Of a stretch of 43,220 nucleotides of DNA, positions 29,225-37,780 are shown one piece after another. Within the stretch, counting starts at the first letter, position 1, and each line of letters begins with the position of its first letter. A program made the translations under genes and the position numbers. The notes under the pieces were generated by a model. The model had not been told where the DNA came from. It did no database searches and saw nothing but the letters and a program-made list of their open reading frames with translations. Source of the stretch: Stentor coeruleus (Eukaryota > Ciliophora > Heterotrichea > Heterotrichida > Stentoridae); contig MPUH01000614.1 in assembly GCA_001970955.1 (NCBI GenBank), positions 1-43,220 of the forward strand, written 5' to 3'.

Positions 29225-32107
29225 ATGATTAAGGCGGAAACACAATCAAAATCCTTTGTTGATATCTCATCTCGAAACTTCCAAATCCTTCCTAGAATGG
29301 ACCCAAACACAAAAATCTTAATTGCCGATAACAATAGCATAACATCACTTACCAATCTCCCGCCCAGCCTTGAAACCTTATCACTTGCACGTAACAAAAT
29401 CGCTTTTTTAGGTACTTTAGAAACCCAATCGCCAAAGCTCCATAATTTAAATCTTACAGCAAACAGATTAATATCTTTAGAAGGCATTTCATCTTGTTTT
29501 CACCTAGAAGAATTACGATTGGCTAATAATTATGTTGGAGATGATCAAATTGGGCTACTTCTTCAGTTAGAAAATCTTAAAATTTTAGACATCTCACACA
29601 ATCATCTTAGGGATTCATCATTTATCCAATCTTTGCACTGTCTTAAAAATCTTGAAGAATTCTGGAATTCTGATAACGATTTTCCTGATTGGGTGTTGAA
29701 TTTTCCAATGAAGAATTTGAAAAAACTGATTTTAGATAGTAACAAGATTAGAATTTTGGAATTTAAAGGCCAAATGCCATCTTTGGAAGTCCTTAGCTGT
29801 AAGGAAAATAATTTAGTCGATATTTTTGGTATGAGTATGTGTATGAATATTAAAGAAATCGATATAACAGGCAATGATATTTCACAATTATCTGAAGAAT
29901 GGTCTATGCTTGTATCTTTACAAGTCCTGATTTGCAAAACAAATTCACTTTCCCATTTGCCAATAATCCCAAACTTAGAAATTTTAGATATTTCTCACAA
30001 CTCTTTGTCACAAAGGATTTATTTTAGTAAAACTTTAAGAGAACTTTATATCAGTCATAATATGATTACAGAAATACAACCTTTACCTAATCTTATAACA
30101 GCTGATTTATCATATAACAAACTTTTTAATCTTAACTGCATAGTTGATGCTAAATATTTAAAAAGATTAAATGCAAGTTATAATTTACTAGATGATATTC
30201 AGTGTGTTTTAAAAGATTTGGAGACTTGTAAAGATATTGTGAGTTTAGATTTGAGAGGAATGGAAATGAGTCAAAGCGATTTTCAGTTTTTTTTAGAGAC
30301 TTTTGGGAAATTAGAAGATTTTAATGGGGAAAATGTTGGAGATGGTGATCAAGATGGGAAAAATAGGAAAAGTTCAGCTAAAACCTCGCCTAGGTGGGAT
30401 AGAATGAGTAGATCTAAATTGTTTCCATCTTGTAGGAGTTCAATAAATGAAGTCGATAAATCTAATCATATTTCTTTTAACCAGTTATTTGTAGCAGATG
30501 ATAAACCTCAACCTCAAAGCCCTCAAAATGAATATTCGATGTTTTCAGATATAAAATTAAGCAATTCAATTGGCTCTTCACAGAATTCAATATCTAAATA
30601 TCGTGAACTCCCAGTAACTAACCCATTTCACACTTTTGCCCAAGAAACTGATTATGAAATGCTTGCAAGGGAATTTGAGATGAATAAACAGTTACAGAAA
30701 TCTGAAAATGGGTCAAAGAAACTATGTGATTCTTTGATATCTCGGAAATCTAAAGAAGAAAATGCTAATGCAGAAATACAAAAAATATTACCTCCAGTGC
30801 ACCCTAAAAGAGATCAAGGAGAGTTTATGAAAGAAATGCCTTTGGATTATATAAAAGAAAATCCTCTTGAAGTATTTGAAAACACTCCAGTCAAAATTGT
30901 AGAAAAAAAAGCTGAACTGCGAAGATTTTCAGCTGAAAACACGAAAAACGTTAGTGTTGCTAGTAAAAATTCTCTGACCTCATATTTAGAACCAAAAACC
31001 CCAAACCTTGTCCTTGAAACTTCCAAAACAGTATCATCAGGTTACTATAGAGATTCAAAAATTACAGAAAAAGAAGATTCAACAATATCCTTCGACATAT
31101 CCAACGACTTTTCTAGAGAAAAACCCCCTAGAGAGCCTTTAAAAATAATATACGAAAGCCACAAATCAAAAAAATCACGATGCTGCAGACATTGCGGTAA
31201 GAAAAAAAGGTCAGTAAATCTCCAAACAACTTTCAAAGATAAAAACTCAACGAACACTAATTCCGCACCTAAACTTATCGACCAAGCAACTTCACCTATG
31301 AATTCAGCGCTTAATAACCATCCTGCAATAATATTTAGAAGCCATTCTCGTAATTCAAAAGATTTTAAAGCATCAGAAGAATTTTCCCAATACTCAAACA
31401 TCCCACATAACGTTTCTCAAAAAACAAATCTTATATCAAATCCATCATATTTCGAACTTCCTACAGCATCACGAAGAAATAATTCTTTTATAACAGAACA
31501 ATCACGTGTTGATACAAGTACTTTATCTAAATCAACAAAAAGAGCATCAACTCCTTTAATATCATATAGAAATAATTCTAATCGTACAGCTGAATCTGAT
31601 ATTATACATCTTTTAAGTTATTCATGTACACCACCAAGACCAATCTTATCTTCAGAAGCAGGGACGACTATAACTTGTAAACTTTCTTCTAAAGGGACAG
31701 AATATTTTTTAGTTGCACAGATGATGGAAAAAGAACAAGTTAGAGTTAAAAATGTGATTAAAACTTATACTTATAAATTACAAAAAGGTATGCATGTCAG
31801 TAAACCAGAGAATTTTTTAAATAAAATTACCCCTGATGAAAATGCATTGTTTTATTATTCAGCTTCGGAAAAAGAATTGGAAAGTATATATAATAGTAGT
31901 GAAGGGTTTGAGACTGTTTATAATCATAGTTGTAAAGAATTGTTTATAAGTGATTCGGTTGCGGAAATATTAGCTTGGAAATCAGTTAAGAATTCTTTGT
32001 TAATTGTTTTGGTGAGTTTGAAGTTTATTAGGCAGGTTAAGGAAAATGTTTACCAAGTGCTTTCGCTTAAAAAAGTTATCCCTGTTTACTTAGTTGAAGT
32101 TTATTAA
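29225..32107 (+). CDS. Leucine-rich-repeat protein with degenerate PARP-like C-terminal domain
   Basis: A 960-residue intronless protein. Residues about 15-345 hold a dozen or more LRRs of 20-23 residues (Leu-x-x-Leu-x-Leu-x-x-Asn). 350-800 is Ser/Asn/Lys-rich and disordered, with a single Cys-x-x-Cys pair. About 809-960 resembles a PARP/ADP-ribosyltransferase fold by eye: Val-Arg-Val-x-x-Val, Leu-Phe-x-x-Ser, Glu-Gly-Phe, Leu-Phe-Ile-Ser-Asp, Leu-Leu-Ile-Val-Leu-Val-Ser, ending Val-Ile-Pro-Val-Tyr-Leu-Val-Glu. The catalytic triad is not conserved (Tyr877 for His, Phe907 for Tyr, no clear Glu), so enzyme activity is unlikely. The LRR call is firm; the PARP-like call is inference. Confidence 0.82.
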   Translation: MIKAETQSKSFVDISSRNFQILPRMDPNTKILIADNNSITSLTNLPPSLETLSLARNKIAFLGTLETQSPKLHNLNLTANRLISLEGISSCFHLEELRLANNYVGDDQIGLLLQLENLKILDISHNHLRDSSFIQSLHCLKNLEEFWNSDNDFPDWVLNFPMKNLKKLILDSNKIRILEFKGQMPSLEVLSCKENNLVDIFGMSMCMNIKEIDITGNDISQLSEEWSMLVSLQVLICKTNSLSHLPIIPNLEILDISHNSLSQRIYFSKTLRELYISHNMITEIQPLPNLITADLSYNKLFNLNCIVDAKYLKRLNASYNLLDDIQCVLKDLETCKDIVSLDLRGMEMSQSDFQFFLETFGKLEDFNGENVGDGDQDGKNRKSSAKTSPRWDRMSRSKLFPSCRSSINEVDKSNHISFNQLFVADDKPQPQSPQNEYSMFSDIKLSNSIGSSQNSISKYRELPVTNPFHTFAQETDYEMLAREFEMNKQLQKSENGSKKLCDSLISRKSKEENANAEIQKILPPVHPKRDQGEFMKEMPLDYIKENPLEVFENTPVKIVEKKAELRRFSAENTKNVSVASKNSLTSYLEPKTPNLVLETSKTVSSGYYRDSKITEKEDSTISFDISNDFSREKPPREPLKIIYESHKSKKSRCCRHCGKKKRSVNLQTTFKDKNSTNTNSAPKLIDQATSPMNSALNNHPAIIFRSHSRNSKDFKASEEFSQYSNIPHNVSQKTNLISNPSYFELPTASRRNNSFITEQSRVDTSTLSKSTKRASTPLISYRNNSNRTAESDIIHLLSYSCTPPRPILSSEAGTTITCKLSSKGTEYFLVAQMMEKEQVRVKNVIKTYTYKLQKGMHVSKPENFLNKITPDENALFYYSASEKELESIYNSSEGFETVYNHSCKELFISDSVAEILAWKSVKNSLLIVLVSLKFIRQVKENVYQVLSLKKVIPVYLVEVY

Positions 32108-32200
32108 TAAAAATAAAATCTTAATACTTAAATACGATGCTTTTTATGTAGTAAATGTAATAAAGAAAAGCTGATATAAATTATTTCGAATACTATACAC

Positions 32201-33106
32201 TTATAACAACTCATTTTTTGTCTCAACCATTGAAATCTTTTTTTGGCTATTTCTAAACCCTATCGATGAGCCTAAAAGTCTTGTTTTTCCAACAGATCTT
32301 CTTTGAAAGTACAGAATAGCCTCATGGAAACTATTTCTCTGCGCAACTTCAACACAAGTATCACCTATAGAGTTGCATATTTCTATATCAGCACCTTTAG
32401 AAACAAGAAATTTAATCATACTAAGATCTTTGACTTTACCACAAGCAACATGAAGTGCAGTTTCTCCAAATTCATTCCTCGTGTTAATATCAAGTCCTTT
32501 CGACAGAATATATTGAATCATTTCTCTCTTCCCCATTTTTGCAGCAATATGCAATAATGAATTCTTATTTGAATCACAAGTTTTTTCTTCAATACTAGCG
32601 CCATGAGCAAGTCTTAAATCTAATTTTTGTATATTATTTTTTTCAATATCTATCATCATATCATCAATATTCCCTTTTTCATTAATCATATGAGATTCTA
32701 TATATGTAAAGTTCATATCTGCTAATAAAAGAGCATTTGTATCGTTTTTTATAATATTTTCATAATTTTCAGATGGCTTCATTATTAGTAAAGGTTCATT
32801 ACATGCTGAACAATGTGTTATCATGCTTAAGCATAAAGATAAATGACTCTCTAAATTTTCACTTTGGATATCTTGGTAACAATTTTCGCATTGGGTAGAA
32901 AAACCTTGGTTTGTAATAAAAGTACAAGCACTATCGAAAATTGCATTACCTTTATAACTGTTTAATCTTTTAGATAATGCGTGATTTTCTTGATGAAGAG
33001 ATGCTATTATAGCTTGTGCTTCCATTAATTGGGTTTTTAGATCAGAGTTTTCATCTTCAAGATCTTTTATATATTTGTGTAATTTAGACGATTTTGATGG
33101 CTTCAT
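32201..33106 (-). CDS. Ankyrin-repeat protein with coiled coil and Cys/His motif
   Basis: A 301-residue protein. Residues 5-50 form a coiled coil. 72-106 contain Cys-x-x-Cys, His-x3-Cys and another Cys-x-x-Cys, a possible zinc site. About 150-270 carry ankyrin repeats (Ser-Leu-Leu-His-Ile-Ala-Ala, Gly-Glu-Thr-Ala-Leu-His-Val-Ala, Gly-Ala-Asp-Ile-Glu). The tail is basic. Probably a scaffold; no catalytic motif. Converges with the LRR gene 93 nt away. Confidence 0.85.
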   Translation of the reverse strand: MKPSKSSKLHKYIKDLEDENSDLKTQLMEAQAIIASLHQENHALSKRLNSYKGNAIFDSACTFITNQGFSTQCENCYQDIQSENLESHLSLCLSMITHCSACNEPLLIMKPSENYENIIKNDTNALLLADMNFTYIESHMINEKGNIDDMMIDIEKNNIQKLDLRLAHGASIEEKTCDSNKNSLLHIAAKMGKREMIQYILSKGLDINTRNEFGETALHVACGKVKDLSMIKFLVSKGADIEICNSIGDTCVEVAQRNSFHEAILYFQRRSVGKTRLLGSSIGFRNSQKKISMVETKNELL

Positions 33107-33892
33107 GTATTTTATTATTTATAAAATTTAAGAAAAAAAGTTGGATGTTTTTATATTTTATTGAATGTTTAGGATAATGAAATGTATATTAGGATTTGAT
33201 AAGAATTTTTAATAATTATTTTGTGAGGGTTTAGGAAATGTTTTGAATTGGGAGGATTTTAATATTTAGTTGAGATATTAGTTAGATAATACTCATCGAT
33301 ATTTGAAAGTTTTTGGGTTTTATTAGAATTTCAGCATATGAAAATTTTGTCTTGACTACTTTGACTTATTATCATATTTTTGTTGTAAACTAAAATTACT
33401 TAAAAATATGAGACAACTTATAAAAGGCAATTATTTGTGCATTAGATGTATTTAAATAAATGAAAAGTGACTTTAGTTTATTTATTATAAAGGCTATAAC
33501 TTATGAAAGTACTTAAAAGCATACAAAAAATAATCAATAGAACCAACTTTAACTTTGCCAGATATATTTAGTTATAAATTTTCTGTTTATGATTAGAATA
33601 TTATAATCATACTTAAAATTCATATTTTATCGATATTCAAACTAATTAAGAAAACAATAACTATATTCATTATCAAAAAGAACAATTTAAACTATAGAAA
33701 CTCTTTCCTTCAACAGATAAAATATTTATTACAATTTTTTTTAGTCTGAAAACCTATAATATATATTATCGTTTATTAAACATCTTACTATCGTTACAGT
33801 TTTTATTTACAATAATTTTTTATTGTAATAGTTATTATTCCAGCTTATTTTTTTCACATATCTTAACTATTATATATTCAATTTAATAATTA
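33107..33892. other. Divergent intergenic region with skew switch
   Basis: Plus strand G-leaning near the minus-strand gene and C-leaning near the plus-strand gene, switching around 33400-33600. No gene or RNA recognised. Confidence 0.55.
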
Positions 33893-34675
33893 ATGGGTAA
33901 AATATCAAGCAAAGTGTGTAGAGAATGCTCAGAGTGCTTACCATTTTTGAAAATCAGTAGAAAGAACAGCTTACAATATCTTGAACTAGCAGAATACGGA
34001 TATGCGAAAAGCGACTACAAAGATATCGTAGAAGAAAAAAAAATCGACATAGAATCAACAGCATCAAGTGTCGATTCATCAGAATTTTTAGATATCTACA
34101 CGAGACCTCTCGAGCAAAATTGTGAAAAAATGATAGACAAAGAAGGGTTTTTAGTCTATGGCCAAGATCTTGACGAAGGTTTCTTAGTTAAAGCTCAATG
34201 GAAAAGTAAATTTACCCCAAAAGAAATCCTAGATTATTTCCGTTTGAATAATGAAAGAAAAATCTGGGATAAAAATATTGACCAAGTTGAAGAAATTCCA
34301 GGTGAAACTTTAGATGAATATATTACCTACACAAAATTCAAAAAAGTTATTGCAATTTCACAAAGAGATATGCTGATAATCTCAAATATTATTGAAAGAA
34401 GTGATGGTATTTTAGTTGTTAGTAAATCAATTGAACATGAAAAATACCCTGAATTGTCTGATGTGACTCGCATGAAAATTTACACAGCTGGATATTATTT
34501 TGAAGATATAATCGATGAAGAATATAAAACAAAAGTATTTTCGTTAACTAAAGCTAACTTCGGTGGGTCGATTTCACAGAAATTTGTCAAAAAAGCAACA
34601 GCTATAGCGTTGCCTAAATTATATCAGGCAATGGAGAAATGCATGGAAAAGTATTATAAAAGCATAAATAGTTAA
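33893..34675 (+). CDS. START-domain lipid-binding protein with acylated N-terminus
   Basis: A 260-residue protein. It starts Met-Gly-Lys-Ile-Ser-Ser, like the myristoylated N-terminus of ARF6, followed by Cys-x-x-Cys-x-x-Cys that could be palmitoylated. About 75-255 resemble a START domain: Phe-Leu-Val-Lys-Ala, a Trp-Asp-Lys-Asn-Ile segment, Arg-Asp-Met at the usual Arg-Asp position, a Tyr-Tyr-Phe strand and a long C-terminal amphipathic helix (Leu-Pro-Lys-Leu-Tyr). START domains shuttle or sense single lipids. The lipid is not predictable. Confidence 0.82.
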   Translation: MGKISSKVCRECSECLPFLKISRKNSLQYLELAEYGYAKSDYKDIVEEKKIDIESTASSVDSSEFLDIYTRPLEQNCEKMIDKEGFLVYGQDLDEGFLVKAQWKSKFTPKEILDYFRLNNERKIWDKNIDQVEEIPGETLDEYITYTKFKKVIAISQRDMLIISNIIERSDGILVVSKSIEHEKYPELSDVTRMKIYTAGYYFEDIIDEEYKTKVFSLTKANFGGSISQKFVKKATAIALPKLYQAMEKCMEKYYKSINS

Positions 34676-34764
34676 TTTCATGCATATGATTGATTTAGAA
34701 TGTTTATAGTATATTAAGAAAATTATACTTTTATAATGTTTACTGGAATATTATTTAATTTTGC

Positions 34765-36063
34765 TTAGTAATAACTTCTATCTGCAAAACCAGCGCTACT
34801 TTTCATTTTTTTACGTTTTCTTGGCTTGTATTCGATTGAGTTTATGAAATATATAAGCTGAGATTTTAGGGCAAAAAGCTTAAAAACTGGAGGGGAAGGA
34901 AGTTTGACTATAAAAGTTCGACCCATTGCAATAGACATTGCATCTCCTGCCCAATAGTTAAAATTCCTTGTAAAACCTTTGTTTATCATTTTTGAATCAT
35001 TAAAATATTTACTTTTGGCTTTAGCGAAGGTGTGGGTTTGATTAACTAGAAATCTTGACAAGATTTCATGTTTCATACTTAGTGAGGAATTGCTCCAAAG
35101 GGAATTTTGATTAAATGAAATCTTTAAGCATATTAGATACAAAAGCTGTACCCTAGCATTCTTTATTAACTTGTACCTTCTATAAGTGCTTTGGATGAAT
35201 TTAATAGCTGCCAAAAACTTATGCATTAAAATAAAAAGCAAATTCAGTTGTCTGATTCTTTTAACATGCCTCGTTAGCAATTTTCTCAATTCCATTCTTT
35301 TGTGGTAAACATATTTTATAATTGGATTTGTTATCATATCAATATTCTAAATATACTTTACTTTATTTGCAATTTTTTTCCTTATAACTCTGAGTTTTTT
35401 ATTGAATAATCCAATAAATCTGGAAATATGAAACAAAATCTTAAATAAATGTGTTGAGTTTTTTCTTATATCCTGAATATATTTTACACTTTTTTTAATA
35501 ATTTTTTGTGAAATCATCGAGCTTATTCCATAAACCATAACAAAAGGGGTAAAAAGACTCATAAGTTCTTTGATGTACTCTTTTTTAAAATCATCTTTTT
35601 GTGTTTGCATAATTGTTTTAAACCTATCACGATTTCTTATATTATTTTCATTAAAAATCTCAAGACGCTTTTTTTGTTTATCTTTAACAAATTGATTATG
35701 TTCTTTAGGCGATGTGTATTTTCTTCTGCTAGTGCGCGGAGTAGAAGTTTTTACCCTTTGACCTAATTAAAGTTTACTTTCAAAATTCTCAAGAGTCAGT
35801 TTAGTTGGGATTTTTACACGATCTATACTTGAACGCTTAAAATATTGCCCAGGACCTAAACCAGTTGGAGGAGTAAATTTTAAACGATTTGTTTCATAGC
35901 TAACAGGAGTATCTCTACTATTATCAACTCTATTTGAAAGAACTTTTATAGCATAGATAAATTCTTTGGATAAATATCTTGGTGGATCTTCAATAATCTC
36001 TTTTAAGGAATTTTTCATTCTTTGGCTTCTTGAATGCCTTGATCTTGATGATATACCCAGCAT
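34765..36063 (-). CDS. SHIPPO-like/IQ-motif protein, three exons
   Basis: Exons 36063-35778, 35762-35362 and 35346-34765 encode 422 residues. Both introns are 15 nt and both contain in-frame stops if retained. The N-terminal part has a Gly-Pro-Gly-Gln-Tyr element (about residue 75), like the STPGR/SHIPPO repeats of ciliary microtubule proteins. Middle and C-terminal parts are very basic, Ile/Phe-rich and helical, with a likely IQ calmodulin-binding motif (Phe-Ile-Gln-Ser-Thr-Tyr-Arg-Arg-Tyr). Role in cilia or cortex is inference. Its start lies only 59 nt from the divergent ankyrin gene. Unspliced, it falls into three unrelated-looking frames. Confidence 0.78.
35347..35361 (-). other. 15-nt intron
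   Basis: GTAAAGTATATTTAG on the minus strand, phase 0, A at position 10; in-frame TAG if retained. Confidence 0.9.
35763..35777 (-). other. 15-nt intron
   Basis: GTAAACTTTAATTAG on the minus strand, phase 1, A at position 10; in-frame TAA if retained. Confidence 0.9.
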
Positions 36064-36122
36064 TTTAATATAATAAAATTTTCAAAGAGTTGTTTGTTGG
36101 AGCTAAAACTCTTATTATTAAA
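36064..36122. promoter_or_regulatory. 59-nt spacer between divergent start codons
   Basis: It must contain the 5' ends and promoters of both the three-exon minus-strand gene and the plus-strand ankyrin gene, unless those reach into coding DNA. No TATA-like element stands out. Confidence 0.5.
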
Positions 36123-36770
36123 ATGGAAATCTCAGCTAGAGTAGTAGAACCATCAGACGGTCTTTTCCGTACAATACCTGGTTTTGAGGCTGCAGGGCTT
36201 GAGATAAGATATCTTAACCGATTAGAAAATAATGAAGAAGTTTTGAAATTCAATGAAAGATTCGTCAAGGCTTGTGAAGACAATGACAAACCCTTACTTA
36301 AAAGTCTTTTAGAAAGAAAAAACATACCTATTTTAATGTGGTATATAAAAAAAGCTTTCAGTCAATTAGCTGCAAGTAAAAACTATGAGTTTTTGAATAT
36401 ACTCATTGAAGCGGGATTAGATCTTGGACATAAAATTTTTCAAGGGACTATACCAAGATTAGTGATTATGTTAGGAGGAAATGAAGAGGATTTTGAGAAA
36501 ATTATGATAATTATGCTTAAAGGAGGGATGCAAATTGATGATAGTGATAGTGAAAGTAATTCAACTGGCTTACATTTAGCATGTTTAAGATTGGATGTTG
36601 GTGTTGCTAGGATATTACTTAAACTTAAAGCTCATCCGACTCCAATTAATAAGATGAAACTTACACCTTTAAATCTAGTGGAAAATGATGATTGTGAAGA
36701 AGCTCGTGAGATAAAAACTTTGATTGAAAATGCTGGAGGAGAATCTAAATGGAATTCGTATATGGATTAG
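36123..36770 (+). CDS. Ankyrin-repeat protein
   Basis: A 215-residue protein from ATG 36123 (the frame is open upstream to 36090 but without ATG). Residues 1-45 precede helices that pair as ankyrin-like repeats from about 50 to 205. The clearest is Thr-Gly-Leu-His-Leu-Ala-Cys...Val-Ala-Arg-Ile-Leu-Leu, followed by Thr-Pro-Leu-Asn-Leu-Val-Glu. Repeats at 50-120 are degenerate. No other domain. Ends with TAG. Confidence 0.78.
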   Translation: MEISARVVEPSDGLFRTIPGFEAAGLEIRYLNRLENNEEVLKFNERFVKACEDNDKPLLKSLLERKNIPILMWYIKKAFSQLAASKNYEFLNILIEAGLDLGHKIFQGTIPRLVIMLGGNEEDFEKIMIIMLKGGMQIDDSDSESNSTGLHLACLRLDVGVARILLKLKAHPTPINKMKLTPLNLVENDDCEEAREIKTLIENAGGESKWNSYMD

Positions 36771-36922
36771 CATGATTAATTTATAAGATTTTTAGTTATT
36801 GTTTTAGCATAGAATTTATATAAAGATTAGAGGTTGTAGTTATGATTTTTTATTATAAACTAGATGGAAAAATTTAGGGTTTTTATTTTTGATTGATGCT
36901 GATTTCAATATACTTTTATCAT

Positions 36923-37756
36923 CTAATCATTATAACTATTAATAAACTCTTCTCCAATAACAAACTTGCAGATACTTTCTAAAGGTCCTCCAGCCTTCAT
37001 ATAGTTAACAGCTGCAATTTGAATATACACCTTCAAAGGCTCTATAAAAAATACTAAAAATGCAAAACCAATCCAAAAAGCTATAAACCACCTATAATTT
37101 TCCTGCTGTCCAAACGCTAAATCAAGTTTTATCGTATAGTATACATTCGCTGTATAATAAAGTCCCATAATCAAATATCCAAAAACTCTTCTCATAGTCC
37201 TATGAACATTAAGCCTTCTAACAACTTCACTCTCAACAGCTACAACAAGTTTATCTTCAGAACTAAATTCCATAGGGATTTTATTTTGCTTAACCTGTAA
37301 TGCACTATATCCAAAATGAAAAATCCTTGCTACAATTGCCGCTATAAACCCAGCTATTACACTATTTATATCATCCCAAGCTTTATATTCTGTTCCTGAA
37401 ATTCCCAAAATTCCGATTAGTATGATATTTTGGGATAAAAATTCAAGTATTGAATCACATGGAGAGAATCGGCTAGAAAAACTTCTTAGTAAAAGATGGT
37501 TTTGCTATATAAAATTTACAAGAAGAATTTGAAAGTATGTGCTAAAGGAATTTTTAGGAAATTTCATAAAGTTTTGATCATCAAATGTAATGTCATTGCT
37601 TGAGGTGTATTTAATGTTTTCATTTTTAGTATTAATGTTAAAGACTTGTGAATGACGTTGCTTTTTAAAAATACTTGCATAGATGATTTGGAAACTTGCA
37701 ATTATGTGAACTGATACCATTAACCAGAGGCAATAAGAATCTGATAGATTGATCAT
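36923..37756 (-). CDS. Multi-pass membrane protein
   Basis: Exons 37756-37520 and 37504-36923 encode 272 residues; the intron 37505-37519 has an in-frame TAG if retained. Hydrophobic segments lie at about residues 10-30, 100-110 with 120-140, 185-210 and 220-245. The last ends in Phe-Phe-Ile-Glu-Pro-Leu-Lys, which recalls the C-terminal membrane region of large ciliate surface/channel-like proteins, but the match is too weak to name. A Lys/Arg-rich stretch (about 145-180) lies between segments. Its start is 24 nt from the stop of the upstream EF-hand gene. Confidence 0.72.
37505..37519 (-). other. 15-nt intron
   Basis: GTAAATTTTATATAG on the minus strand, phase 0, A at position 10. Same 15 bases as the intron at 2009-2023. 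Confidence 0.9.
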
Positions 37757-37780
37757 TTTATTATTATAATAAAAAATCTA

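Noticed and set aside
28463..36770. Three ankyrin genes as a tandem family
   Set aside because: They differ in length, added domains and strand, and share only the repeat type; no evidence of recent duplication.
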